A stretch of DNA of 8,808 nt from Thaumarchaeota archaeon UBA223 (lineage in GTDB: Archaea > Thermoproteota > Nitrososphaeria > Nitrososphaerales > UBA57): NCBI GenBank assembly GCA_002495905.1, contig DAHJ01000013.1, positions 1-8,808 on the forward strand, read 5' to 3'. The notes below the pieces were generated by a model that did no database searches, was not told the DNA's origin, and was given only the letters and a program-made list of their open reading frames with translations. Within the stretch, counting starts at the first letter, position 1, and every line of letters begins with the position of its first letter. Shown here in pieces: positions 1-6,369 of this stretch. Position numbers and translations under genes: made by a program.

Positions 1-303
1 AATATTGCTTTCATCTTTCTATGGTTTCTAGTAGTTGGATTGTTGGAATACTTTTTAGTCATCTCTGAAATCAAACCCTGGTGGTCTTTGACCTATGCTG
101 CAGGGGTTGTTGTATATATCTTCGAAATTCCATATCCTAAGGATTCAATGATTGATATCCCGTCAATACTTGTTCCAGGTCAATCTCAATCGATAGTAAA
201 TTTCATTCCAGAGGTAAATCTAAGTGTGGGTGTCTTCTTGATTTATCTGATAGTCGGTTTATTGGTTTCAGTTTTGTTCTATAAACGCAAGCAACTAACC
301 TAA
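1..303 (+). CDS. C-terminal part of an integral membrane protein (5' end outside window)
   Basis: The frame is open from the first base, so the gene begins upstream; the TTG at 40 is only an internal codon. The visible 100 residues have a hydrophobic segment at about 1-20, a moderately hydrophobic stretch at about 30-43, a polar loop rich in Pro, Ser and Ile (about 44-77), and a final membrane helix (about 78-95) ending in a basic KRKQLT tail. A last helix followed by a short basic tail would suit a polytopic transporter subunit such as an ABC-2 type permease, but no diagnostic motif is visible and this is a guess. Its TAA stop directly abuts the stop of the convergent cupredoxin gene, with no base between them. 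That it is coding and membrane-located is fairly sure; its function is unknown. Confidence 0.65.
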   Translation, partial: NIAFIFLWFLVVGLLEYFLVISEIKPWWSLTYAAGVVVYIFEIPYPKDSMIDIPSILVPGQSQSIVNFIPEVNLSVGVFLIYLIVGLLVSVLFYKRKQLT

Positions 304-738
304 TTAAGAAACTCTGATTATTCCTGTCATTCCGTGAAACTTGATCATACACGAATAGAAATACGTTCCTGGAGTATCAAAAGTAACACTGTAAGTTTCT
401 CCTGGCAACAAAGTTTCATGAAAATATACTCCACCATCTGAAGTAACATTTGCACTGGATACTGTATGCACTTCTGAATCAATGTTTGTCCAGGTTACTG
501 TATCTCCTACCTGTATGTTCAACATAGCTGGCGTGTATACCGATTTACTTACTGCATCAACATGAAATTCCTCAGGAGGTCTTCTTTCTTTCTCAACAGT
601 CTCTTTTTCCTCCAACTCGTTCTCAGAATTCTGCTGAGGTAGAATTTCTGAATTTGGTACACCTACTACAATAACTCCTAATGCTATCACTACTGCAATG
701 ATTATAACAATAATTCTACGATCTTTTGAAAAACTCAA
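304..738 (-). CDS. Membrane-anchored cupredoxin (plastocyanin/amicyanin-like blue copper protein)
   Basis: This 144-residue protein has a short basic N-terminus, one membrane helix (about 9-27), a Glu-rich linker (about 36-57) and a C-terminal cupredoxin domain (about 58-144). Its topology would place the domain outside the cell as a tethered electron carrier or copper-binding protein. Family marks are the VGDTVTWTN strand, His91 in the SEVHTVSS context (N-terminal copper ligand), the PGTYFYSC strand with Cys130, then His135, Met137 and the closing GIIRVS strand. The ligand loop is odd: Cys-x4-His-x-Met, whereas amicyanin has Cys-x2-His-x2-Met and plastocyanin Cys-x2-His-x4-Met. The start is TTG; an in-frame stop lies a short way upstream and no upstream in-frame ATG exists. 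It is divergent from the gene at 814. The fold is confident; the copper chemistry and redox partner are not known. Confidence 0.88.
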   Translation of the reverse strand: MSFSKDRRIIVIIIAVVIALGVIVVGVPNSEILPQQNSENELEEKETVEKERRPPEEFHVDAVSKSVYTPAMLNIQVGDTVTWTNIDSEVHTVSSANVTSDGGVYFHETLLPGETYSVTFDTPGTYFYSCMIKFHGMTGIIRVS

Positions 739-813
739 TATACTATTGTCAGAAATTGATAATTATTATATTATTTCAAATCTTAATAATTTCATATAAA
801 ATAGTGTTTATCC
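739..813. promoter_or_regulatory. Divergent promoter region between the cupredoxin and the 814 gene
   Basis: This 75-base, almost entirely A+T spacer separates two divergent start codons. The run at 764-776 (attatattatttc) is centred about 30 bases from the cupredoxin start, the right distance for an archaeal TATA box serving a leaderless or nearly leaderless transcript. For the plus-strand gene the candidates (about 781-793 or 794-801) are weaker. Neither start codon has a Shine-Dalgarno-like sequence. The region is so AT-rich that the exact boxes are uncertain. Confidence 0.4.
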
Positions 814-1347
814 ATGAATAGTACATTTAGAATAGCCATATTTGCAACTGCGTTCGTAGTAATTCTTTCCTCATTTGCATTCATTTATCCATCAATTACT
901 CGACCTGATGTGAGTCTTATTGTTTCTGTTGACGCTGAACTAAATGGAATAGCCGACGAATATAACAAAGAATACCGTCCTATTCAAAGCGATGAACAGG
1001 GTATGATGGAAGAAGTTTTCGCTCTACGTATTGCAAATCTTGGCAAAGTAGATGTTAACGATGTGGTAATTAATCTAAATTTCGAACCAGATAATAATTG
1101 GTATTCTCTTGTATCCGTTAAACAAACATTTGGACCATCTACAATTATTTCCGACGATCAGGTTATTGTAAGTAAATTACCTATAGATGAAACTGTTACA
1201 ATAAAATATACAATATCCATGAATGCTAGTGCAATTGGGTCTAATAACCTACTTCAAAGAAAATCGCAAATCAACTTCATAGTTACGGCAGAAGAAAATC
1301 TACGTATTTCTGACAATTTATTTAACGTTAGGTTGCCCCCTTCGTAA
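814..1347 (+). CDS. Membrane-anchored extracytoplasmic protein of unknown function
   Basis: I do not recognise a named family. The 177-residue product has one N-terminal hydrophobic helix (about 6-26) that would act as an uncleaved anchor or signal peptide. The rest is an outward-facing domain of alternating hydrophobic strands: VSLIVSVDAEL near 33-43, FALRIANLGKVDVNDVVINL near 69-88 and TVTIKYTISM near 127-136. The pattern 'regular strand, N-L-G, D-V-x-D-V' resembles beta-sandwich (CARDB/Ig-like) domains used in archaeal surface proteins, which is an inference from pattern only. There are no cysteines and no catalytic motif. The ATG at 814 is chosen because it immediately precedes the membrane helix and has no Shine-Dalgarno sequence, as for leaderless genes. 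The gene is followed by another single-helix extracytoplasmic protein with its own apparent promoter. Confidence 0.75.
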   Translation: MNSTFRIAIFATAFVVILSSFAFIYPSITRPDVSLIVSVDAELNGIADEYNKEYRPIQSDEQGMMEEVFALRIANLGKVDVNDVVINLNFEPDNNWYSLVSVKQTFGPSTIISDDQVIVSKLPIDETVTIKYTISMNASAIGSNNLLQRKSQINFIVTAEENLRISDNLFNVRLPPS

Positions 1348-1371
1348 ATTTTCTACATTAAATTATATCTG

Positions 1372-1382
1372 TTTATATTATA
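1372..1382 (+). promoter_or_regulatory. TATA box for the GTG-started gene at 1403
   Basis: The sequence tttatattata matches the archaeal TATA-box pattern, and its centre lies about 26 bases before the GTG at 1403. That would place the transcription start at the start codon, giving a leaderless mRNA. No Shine-Dalgarno sequence precedes the GTG, which supports this reading. The upstream gene stops at 1347, so the box lies in a true 55-base intergenic gap. Confidence 0.5.
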
Positions 1383-1402
1383 CTTCATAATAATCTCACT
1401 TT

Positions 1403-2002
1403 GTGAGCGATAACAAGATCAATAAAAAACGTGAGAAAGACCAAAGGAGACAAGATCGTAAAAAACAAAAGAAACGTTCCAAACAAATTCAACTTGCTAG
1501 AACTTATTCTATTTACCTAATTGCTATTGCTTTAATTGGTTACGGATTATATTCAGTTGTTTCTGGACCTCAAATTGGTCCAATGGGTTCTACCCATGAA
1601 CATATTGACTTTCTTGTTTACATCAATGGCGAAGCTTTGGATCTAAACCAATCACGTTATGCAATGAACAGTGGTTATGGACATATACATGGAGGCGAAG
1701 GTGACATATTGCATCTTCATGCAATTAACATACCCCTTAATTGGTTTATGGATTCACTTGATCTTTCCATAACTGCCGAATCTATTAACGTTCATGGAAT
1801 TGAATATTCATCTGATGATGATGGTGTATTTTTAATATTCGTCAATGGAGAAAATGTTATAGATCCAGAATATATGATGATGGATGAGGATAAGATTCTA
1901 ATTTATTATGGATCTGCTTCCGACGATGATATAGCTACTGCTTTAAGTCTAGTTCCAAATAGGGCAGAAGAAGTTAATGCAATGCCAAATAAGGGAGACT
2001 AA
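1403..2002 (+). CDS. Single-helix membrane protein with histidine-rich extracytoplasmic domain
   Basis: The 199-residue protein has a strongly basic cytoplasmic N-terminus (Lys/Arg-rich, residues 8-33), one membrane helix (about 35-54) and an extracytoplasmic domain (about 60-199). That domain carries three His-x-His pairs: His65/67 in THEHIDF, His94/96 in GHIHGG and His104/106 in LHLHA, plus His131. The order 'HxH, D-F, V-x-I-N-G, then HxH-G-G-x-G-D and HxHA' recalls uncharacterised secreted proteins I have seen in archaea and in candidate-phyla bacteria; I know no assigned function. The clustered histidines suggest metal binding (copper or zinc), and a cupredoxin gene lies close by, but this is inference. 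The GTG start is preferred for its TATA-box spacing and position just before the basic segment. It converges with the next gene, with one base between the stops. Confidence 0.75.
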   Translation: MSDNKINKKREKDQRRQDRKKQKKRSKQIQLARTYSIYLIAIALIGYGLYSVVSGPQIGPMGSTHEHIDFLVYINGEALDLNQSRYAMNSGYGHIHGGEGDILHLHAINIPLNWFMDSLDLSITAESINVHGIEYSSDDDGVFLIFVNGENVIDPEYMMMDEDKILIYYGSASDDDIATALSLVPNRAEEVNAMPNKGD

Positions 2003-2003
2003 A

Positions 2004-2282
2004 CTACATCTTTTTTATTTCTTCTTCAAACTCTGAGAAGAATGTAGATATCTTAGGCACATCAAATTCACTTAAAATTGATTCTTTAGGTTCTTTTGAT
2101 AATAAGAATTCAAAACATGTCTTTATGAATTCTTCAGGTGTTTTCCCATTTGCCAATTTTTGATGATAATCATGACTCATTCTTACTCTATGTTCTGACT
2201 GACCTTTTTCATCTCTTACTTTTACTTGAAAAATTGCTCCACCACTAGATGATGATAGCGTTTCTACTATAATTTCTGCCAT
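2004..2282 (-). CDS. Small conserved protein of unknown function
   Basis: This 92-residue soluble protein starts with MAEIIVETL and has an N-terminal beta-rich half (strands near 2-8 and 16-24, then the HRVRMSHDYH segment) and a helical C-terminal half containing FEFLLSKEPKESILSEFDV. The spacing 'FEFLL-x-KEPKESIL-x-x-FD' is one I associate with a small hypothetical protein family present in several prokaryotic groups, with no known function. The ATG at 2282 is preferred to the TTG three codons upstream (2291): it removes an unneeded three-residue extension. No cysteine, signal peptide or membrane helix is present. A TATA-like box lies about 31 bases upstream, separate from the beta-oxidation operon that ends 49 bases further upstream on the same strand. 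I assign no role. Confidence 0.7.
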   Translation of the reverse strand: MAEIIVETLSSSSGGAIFQVKVRDEKGQSEHRVRMSHDYHQKLANGKTPEEFIKTCFEFLLSKEPKESILSEFDVPKISTFFSEFEEEIKKM

Positions 2283-2307
2283 ATTAATCAATAGTAATGA
2301 AAATTCT

Positions 2308-2318
2308 CTAAATTTAAG
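2308..2318 (-). promoter_or_regulatory. Candidate TATA box for the small conserved gene
   Basis: On the minus strand this reads cttaaatttag, centred about 31 bases before the ATG at 2282, consistent with an archaeal promoter giving a transcript with a leader of only a few bases. It sits in the 49-base gap after the enoyl-CoA hydratase stop, so the small gene could instead be read through from the operon. Confidence 0.35.
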
Positions 2319-2331
2319 AATTATGAATTTC

Positions 2332-3123
2332 TTATTTTCCTTGGTATTTTGGCTGTCTTTTTTCCGTAAAAGACTTTATTCCTTCCTGAATATCTTCAGT
2401 TTTTACCAATTCTTTCATTGCTTCTACCTCTAAATTCAATCCCTCTTCAAGGGTATTCTCATCGTTTCCTGTATTGATTATTTCTTTTGCTGCTTTAATC
2501 GCCAATGGAGCTGCTCTAGATGCAATTTGTCTTACTATATCGGATGCAGCACGCAATTCTTCACCATCTGGAACTACTTTGTTTATCATACCTATTCTGT
2601 ATGCTTCTTGCGCTGTAACAAATTGTCCTGTAAAAATAAGTTCTTTAGCTTTTGATACTCCAACTAATCTACTCAATCTTTGTGTTCCTCCCCATGCAGG
2701 TATTAATCCTAAATTAACTTCAGGCTGAGAAAATCTTGCTCGATCAGAAGAAATTCTAATATCACATGAAAGTGCTAATTCATTTCCACCACCGTATGCA
2801 GCACCATTTATTGCGGCAACAACTGGTTTACCAACATTGGATAATTTCTTGAAAACTTTTTGTCCTAATTCAATTACCGCTAATACATCATTAGGATCAG
2901 TTAATTGAGCAAATGATTTTATATCTGCACCTGCACAAAATGCATTATTTCCTCCTCCAGTTAATACTATTCCAACAATTTCATTATTTTCAGATACGTC
3001 ATCAATTACTTTATCCAATTGTTCTAAAACTGAAGAATTAAGAGCATTTACTGGCGGATTGTCGACTGTAACTATTCCGATACCGTCTTCTATTCTTACT
3101 TTAATTAATTCGTTTTCCGACAT
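2332..3123 (-). CDS. Enoyl-CoA hydratase (crotonase family)
   Basis: This 263-residue cytoplasmic protein has the usual length for a single-domain crotonase, which adds water to trans-2-enoyl-CoA to give 3-hydroxyacyl-CoA. Motifs in order are NPPVNALN (23-30), the CAGADIK oxyanion segment (63-69), GGGNELALSCD (111-121) and FSQPEVNLGLIPAWGGTQRL (131-150). Glu115 and Glu135 match the two catalytic glutamates of rat enoyl-CoA hydratase (Glu144 and Glu164), so it should be a hydratase rather than an isomerase with only one. It is the last gene of the operon, four bases after the hydroxyacyl-CoA dehydrogenase, with a Shine-Dalgarno sequence inside that gene's end. In thaumarchaea, related enzymes act as crotonyl-CoA hydratase/3-hydroxypropionyl-CoA dehydratase in carbon fixation. 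The nearby acyl-CoA dehydrogenases make beta-oxidation more likely here, but substrate length cannot be read from the sequence. Confidence 0.92.
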   Translation of the reverse strand: MSENELIKVRIEDGIGIVTVDNPPVNALNSSVLEQLDKVIDDVSENNEIVGIVLTGGGNNAFCAGADIKSFAQLTDPNDVLAVIELGQKVFKKLSNVGKPVVAAINGAAYGGGNELALSCDIRISSDRARFSQPEVNLGLIPAWGGTQRLSRLVGVSKAKELIFTGQFVTAQEAYRIGMINKVVPDGEELRAASDIVRQIASRAAPLAIKAAKEIINTGNDENTLEEGLNLEVEAMKELVKTEDIQEGIKSFTEKRQPKYQGK

Positions 3124-3127
3124 CTAA

Positions 3128-3133
3128 TCACCT
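3128..3133 (-). promoter_or_regulatory. Shine-Dalgarno site of the enoyl-CoA hydratase gene
   Basis: The minus strand reads AGGTGA-ttag-ATG, a good complement to the archaeal 16S rRNA 3' end. It overlaps the TGA stop of the upstream hydroxyacyl-CoA dehydrogenase gene. This internal operon gene therefore seems to use Shine-Dalgarno initiation, whereas first genes in the window look leaderless. Confidence 0.6.
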
Positions 3134-4102
3134 ATAATCGTAGAATCCTCTCTTAGTTTTCTTACCATAACGTCCCGCATGATAAAGCTTTCTTATAGTT
3201 TGCGAAGGTTGGCGCATAGTATTTCCACCTATCATCTTTCTTACTTCTTCTTCCACGTGGTAGATGACATCTATTCCTACCAAGTCTGATAACTCAAACG
3301 GACCCATTGGCATACCTGCTCCTGCTTTCATTGCCAAGTCTATATCTCTCATTGAAGCTACTCCTTCATCATAACAAGAGTAGGCCTCATTCATCATTGC
3401 AAAAAGAATTCTATTCACAAGAAATCCAGGAACTTCTTTCACTTTTATTGGTTGCATTGGATATCTGTGATTTCTTATTGTAGACATAAAGTCAATCATG
3501 TCATTCACTGTCTCCTCACTTGTCTCCATGCCAGGTATTACTTCTACTAAAGGCAATGTCACAGGAGGGTTGAAAAAGTGAACTCCAACAACTTTTTCTG
3601 GTCTACTGGTTGCTGATGCAATCTCTGTGACAGACAATGACGAAGTATTTGTAGCTAATATCGCATGTGATGGAGTATTCTTATCTAGTTCAGTAAAAAC
3701 TTGTCTCTTTAAATCTACAGTTTCTAGTACTGCTTCAATTACAAGATCTACGTCATTAAATTCTTTGTAATCTGTTGTAGTATGTATCTTATCCATTGCT
3801 TCTTTTTTCATATCTTCATTAAATTTTGGTTTCAATGTTTCTTTTATCTTATTTTTTTGTTCATCAGTTAATTTTATCTGATTAGTTTTTTCAATTCTTT
3901 CTATTTCTTTATCTGCACGCGTAACATTGAATTCCAACAAACTATCTAAATTATTTTCTACATTTTCACGTGCTTTTTTCAAAAACTCTTCAGAAATATC
4001 TTTTATAATTACTTCTTTACCGTTGATGGCCATTATGTCGGCGATTTGACTACCCATTGCTCCTCCGCCTACTATACCTACACGTTTTACAAATAATACC
4101 AT
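3128..4102 (-). CDS. 3-hydroxyacyl-CoA dehydrogenase (NAD-dependent)
   Basis: This 324-residue enzyme oxidises L-3-hydroxyacyl-CoA to 3-ketoacyl-CoA. The N-terminal Rossmann domain opens with VGIVGGGAMG (8-17; G-x-G-x-x-G NAD site) and continues with DLVIEAVLE (119-127), ATNTSSL (150-156) and GVHFFNPP (173-180). His175 and Glu187 match the catalytic His-Glu pair. The C-terminal dimerisation domain starts at KEVPGFLVNR (222-231, conserved Asn230) and ends with GRYGKKTKRGFYDY, the family's usual tail. A Lys/Glu-rich helical stretch (about 60-106) after the second strand makes it somewhat longer than many bacterial homologues. The ATG at 4102 is preferred to a TTG three codons upstream. A GAGTTGATT sequence just before it is a possible weak Shine-Dalgarno site. 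It lies 33 bases after the DUF35 gene and is followed by the hydratase. The crotonase domain found in fused enzymes is absent and supplied by the next gene. Confidence 0.93.
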   Translation of the reverse strand: MVLFVKRVGIVGGGAMGSQIADIMAINGKEVIIKDISEEFLKKARENVENNLDSLLEFNVTRADKEIERIEKTNQIKLTDEQKNKIKETLKPKFNEDMKKEAMDKIHTTTDYKEFNDVDLVIEAVLETVDLKRQVFTELDKNTPSHAILATNTSSLSVTEIASATSRPEKVVGVHFFNPPVTLPLVEVIPGMETSEETVNDMIDFMSTIRNHRYPMQPIKVKEVPGFLVNRILFAMMNEAYSCYDEGVASMRDIDLAMKAGAGMPMGPFELSDLVGIDVIYHVEEEVRKMIGGNTMRQPSQTIRKLYHAGRYGKKTKRGFYDYR

Positions 4103-4135
4103 TACAATCAACTCGTACTGTATTCGATTTAACTC

Positions 4136-4516
4136 TTATTCAGATATTTTCTCGAAAACCATTCCAGGCTTGTACGACTTTACAAGTTTTACCTTCTGAC
4201 CTATTTTTAATTCTTCTTTTGAAGATATGAATGGTATCCATCCTGTGATTCTTATTTTCTCGTCAAGTTCTACAATTACCCACGCGTATGGAACTTCGTT
4301 TACAAAAGGATCAGGTGCAACAGTTTGAATTGTATAAGTTACTATCTTACCGACATTGTTTATTTCCTTAATTTCTAATTTACTACTTCCACAATTTCCA
4401 CATAATGCTTGTACCGAAACTCCAGCTTCATTACACTCAATACAACTATATGATTTGATTATTCCTTCTCTAGTTGCATCAATTATGTCGTTTACAAAAA
4501 GTGCTTCATCGGTCAT
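4136..4516 (-). CDS. Zn-ribbon/OB-fold DUF35 protein, partner of the thiolase
   Basis: This 126-residue protein has a short N-terminal helix, a rubredoxin-like zinc ribbon with Cys25, Cys28, Cys39 and Cys42 (CxxC-x10-CxxC), and an OB-fold domain from about 50 onward (GKIVTYTIQTVAP, PYAWVIVELDEKIRITGW, KIGQKVKL). This is the DUF35/DUF35_N architecture (acyl-CoA-associated OB fold). In archaea such proteins bind the adjacent thiolase, and in methanogens they bridge thiolase and HMG-CoA synthase; in actinobacterial steroid catabolism they partner thiolase-fold aldolases and hydratases. The ATG at 4516 is preferred over a GTG at 4564 that would extend 47 bases into the thiolase gene and add a hydrophobic tail the family lacks. 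The stop of the thiolase and this ATG are separated by one base (TAACATG), so translational coupling and complex formation are likely. No HMG-CoA synthase gene lies in the window. Confidence 0.9.
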   Translation of the reverse strand: MTDEALFVNDIIDATREGIIKSYSCIECNEAGVSVQALCGNCGSSKLEIKEINNVGKIVTYTIQTVAPDPFVNEVPYAWVIVELDEKIRITGWIPFISSKEELKIGQKVKLVKSYKPGMVFEKISE

Positions 4517-4517
4517 G

Positions 4518-5675
4518 TTATTCACTCTCAAAAATATGTACTGCACAACTTCCACCAGTTGCACCTACATTGTGCGTTAAACCAATTCTTGCATTATCTA
4601 CTTGACGTTTACCTGCTTTGCCAGTTAACTGTTCGAATACTTCAACAATTTGTCCAACACCCGTTGCTCCTACAGGATGGCCTTTTGACTTTAAACCTCC
4701 AGAAGGATTAATTGGAATTTCACCCTTTAATGCAGTTCTTCCTTCAACAACTGCTTTTGCTGCCTCTCCTTTATCAAATATTCCTAAATCTTCCATCGCA
4801 ATTATTTCTGCTATCGTAAAACAATCATGCACTTCTGCGAAATCTAGGTCTTTTACAGCAATTCCTGCCTGACCTAATGCCTCTCTTGACGCTCTAATTG
4901 TAGATTCTAAGCTAGACATATTTTCTCTGGTATGTAATGAACCTGATCCACCAGATCGACCAGAACCTTTTACCGAAATTTTTTTCTCTAAACCATTTCT
5001 GTTCATAAATTCTTCACTTGCAATTATTGCAGCAGCAGCACCATCAGAAAACGGACAAGCATCAAAAAATTTCAATGGATCAGCTACAATTGGAGACTTT
5101 AACACATCATCAATTGTGATTTTCTTCTGAAGGTGTGCTTTCTCATTAAATATTCCATTATTGTGATTTTTTACTGCTACTGCAGCTAATTCTTCTTCTG
5201 TTGTACCATATTCATGCATATGAGCTCTAGCCATTGCAGCATAAAGTCCTGGAAAAGACGCACCGGAATTACCTTCAAATAGATAATCTCCACCATATGC
5301 GAAATATGTCGTAGCAGTCAAAGTATCTAAATGACTTACTTTTTCTGTCCCTGTTATTAACATAACATCATAAAAACCAGAAGCAACATTGACGTATGCT
5401 TCTCTAAATGCCGAACCTCCACTGCAACATGCTGCTTCCATTGTGGATGATGGAACATGCGGAATTCCTAAACTACTCATTAACAAAGGACCCAAATGTC
5501 CTTGTTTTTCTGCCATACCAAAAGCATTTGCAACAAATGCTGCCTGAATATCTTGTGATTTTATTCCTGCATTTTCTATAGCATGTTTGGATGCTAACAT
5601 AGACAAATCTCTAGCAGTTAATTTTGATTTTCCGTATGTTGTTCCTGCCGCACCTAGCAGAAATACCTTATTCAT
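4518..5675 (-). CDS. Thiolase of the SCP-x/archaeal acetyl-CoA acetyltransferase type
   Basis: This 385-residue enzyme belongs to the thiolase superfamily and would cleave 3-ketoacyl-CoA with CoA (or condense acetyl-CoA). The N-terminal half holds the nucleophile region MEAACCSGGSAF (79-90); Cys83 aligns with the acylated cysteine and Cys84 replaces the usual Ala. The C-terminal half has EVHDCFTIAE (281-290, active-site His283), NPSGGLKSKGHPVGATG (323-339, His333) and VGATGGSCAVHIFE (370-383, Cys377). The HDCF motif and the DUF35 gene next door mark the SCP-x-like, archaeal class rather than bacterial FadA/PhaA. The ATG at 5675 starts directly before the first beta-strand (KVFLLGAAGTTYG). No Shine-Dalgarno sequence is seen, but a TATA-like run lies 27 bases upstream, so it is probably the leaderless first gene of a four-gene operon. 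A biosynthetic role (acetoacetyl-CoA for isoprenoids) is the main alternative to beta-oxidation. Confidence 0.92.
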   Translation of the reverse strand: MNKVFLLGAAGTTYGKSKLTARDLSMLASKHAIENAGIKSQDIQAAFVANAFGMAEKQGHLGPLLMSSLGIPHVPSSTMEAACCSGGSAFREAYVNVASGFYDVMLITGTEKVSHLDTLTATTYFAYGGDYLFEGNSGASFPGLYAAMARAHMHEYGTTEEELAAVAVKNHNNGIFNEKAHLQKKITIDDVLKSPIVADPLKFFDACPFSDGAAAAIIASEEFMNRNGLEKKISVKGSGRSGGSGSLHTRENMSSLESTIRASREALGQAGIAVKDLDFAEVHDCFTIAEIIAMEDLGIFDKGEAAKAVVEGRTALKGEIPINPSGGLKSKGHPVGATGVGQIVEVFEQLTGKAGKRQVDNARIGLTHNVGATGGSCAVHIFESE

Positions 5676-5696
5676 GATTCATATCCGGTCTTGCAG

Positions 5697-5708
5697 AATA
5701 AAAAAGTA
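5697..5708 (-). promoter_or_regulatory. Candidate TATA box for the thiolase-led operon
   Basis: The minus strand reads tacttttttatt, centred about 27 bases before the thiolase ATG at 5675, as expected for a leaderless archaeal transcript. It lies in the 34-base gap after the rhomboid stop codon. Because the rhomboid gene is on the same strand, read-through from it is also possible. Confidence 0.35.
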
Positions 5709-5709
5709 A

Positions 5710-6294
5710 TTACTGAGATTGATACGTTGACCACTGTTTTGATATTCCTAATAGTGCTCCAACTGATAACCCCGTAAAATGCGAAAGATAATTGATACTG
5801 GATCCTAATAACATAGGCGAATGTATGAAAATTATAAACGCAAAAAATAATAGTTTTGTATTTTTTTCATTCCAATTAAGAATTGTAAACGTAGTGACTA
5901 TTCCAAAAATTGCTCCCGAGGCACCTGCAGAAATAATAGTTCCCAAAAATAAGTTTGTAAAACTAGTGGCAATTCCTGTTATTAAAAATACCATGATTAC
6001 AAATAATCCACTAGAACTCTTTTCCAATCTAATTCCATAAAACCATAAACTAATCATATTTAATACAAAATGTAAAATTGCAATATGAACAAACATCTTT
6101 GTAACAAATTGATACAGGTTCTCACCTGCAAAAATTAATTGATTTACTTGTGCAAATTGGAATAAGTAATCACTTTTGATACAGAACATTCTCCAAGGTA
6201 TGTCCCCACATACTGTACTTCCAAGTATGACATTGAGAATAAGAAAAACCAAAAAATTTACTCCTAATAAAAAATAAGTCCCTTTAATTTTCAT
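5710..6294 (-). CDS. Rhomboid family intramembrane serine protease
   Basis: This 194-residue, largely hydrophobic protein fits the minimal six-helix rhomboid core, which cleaves membrane-spanning substrates within the bilayer. Helix 1 is at about 8-25. Helix 2 carries His70, His75 and Asn79 (HIAILHFVLNM), matching the H-x4-H-x3-N pattern of GlpG. Then follow FYGIRLEKSSSG, the SAGASGAIFG motif with nucleophile Ser126 (GASG), and His172 in SHFTGLSVGALLG, completing the Ser-His dyad. The first loop has two cysteines (29 and 38), possibly a disulfide outside the cell. All key residues are present, so it should be active. The ATG at 6294 is preferred: it starts just before helix 1, whereas the TTG at 6357 adds 21 hydrophilic residues and leaves only 12 bases to the divergent gene. 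No substrate can be inferred; a link to the neighbouring lipid enzymes is not evident. Confidence 0.88.
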   Translation of the reverse strand: MKIKGTYFLLGVNFLVFLILNVILGSTVCGDIPWRMFCIKSDYLFQFAQVNQLIFAGENLYQFVTKMFVHIAILHFVLNMISLWFYGIRLEKSSSGLFVIMVFLITGIATSFTNLFLGTIISAGASGAIFGIVTTFTILNWNEKNTKLLFFAFIIFIHSPMLLGSSINYLSHFTGLSVGALLGISKQWSTYQSQ

Positions 6295-6369
6295 CTTTAC
6301 ATTCACGTAATTATCTCGTACTAATAGAATATTTCCTTGGATAAGATTATTATGCAATGAATATACATT
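6295..6369. promoter_or_regulatory. Divergent promoter region between rhomboid and first acyl-CoA dehydrogenase
   Basis: If the rhomboid starts at the ATG at 6294, a 75-base AT-rich spacer separates two divergent genes. Weak TATA-like stretches lie at about 6346-6353 for the plus strand and about 6317-6332 for the minus strand. No Shine-Dalgarno sequence precedes the ATG at 6370. No operator-like inverted repeat was recognised. The boxes are guesses from spacing alone. Confidence 0.3.

Noticed and set aside
1401..1417. The sequence ttgtgagcgataacaag closely resembles the E. coli lac operator O1.
   Set aside because: It is one base shorter in the centre, so the half-sites are mis-spaced, and it encodes the first codons (MSDNK) of an otherwise ordinary gene. 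Nothing else in the window suggests a LacI-type regulator or vector sequence. A coincidence is most likely.
2313..2332. Imperfect inverted repeat (aatt..aatt) between the hydratase stop and the small gene, considered as a terminator.
   Set aside because: The stem is only about four A/T pairs and is expected by chance in such AT-rich sequence; no strong T-run follows on the relevant strand.
2474..2728. Open frame of 84 codons on the plus strand.
   Set aside because: It lies wholly inside the enoyl-CoA hydratase gene on the opposite strand and has no family features. The similar frames at 4356-4580, 4618-4872, 5792-6040, 6827-7036, 7164-7355, 7652-7846 and 8492-8713 are rejected for the same reason: each is antisense to, or out of frame with, a well-supported gene.
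4517..4564. Upstream GTG extension of the DUF35 gene.
   Set aside because: It would overlap the thiolase C-terminus in another frame and add a hydrophobic tail not found in the family; the ATG at 4516, one base after the thiolase stop, is far more natural.
6295..6357. TTG-started N-terminal extension of the rhomboid protein.
   Set aside because: It adds hydrophilic residues before helix 1 and leaves only 12 bases to the divergent start codon; the ATG at 6294 gives a normal rhomboid core.
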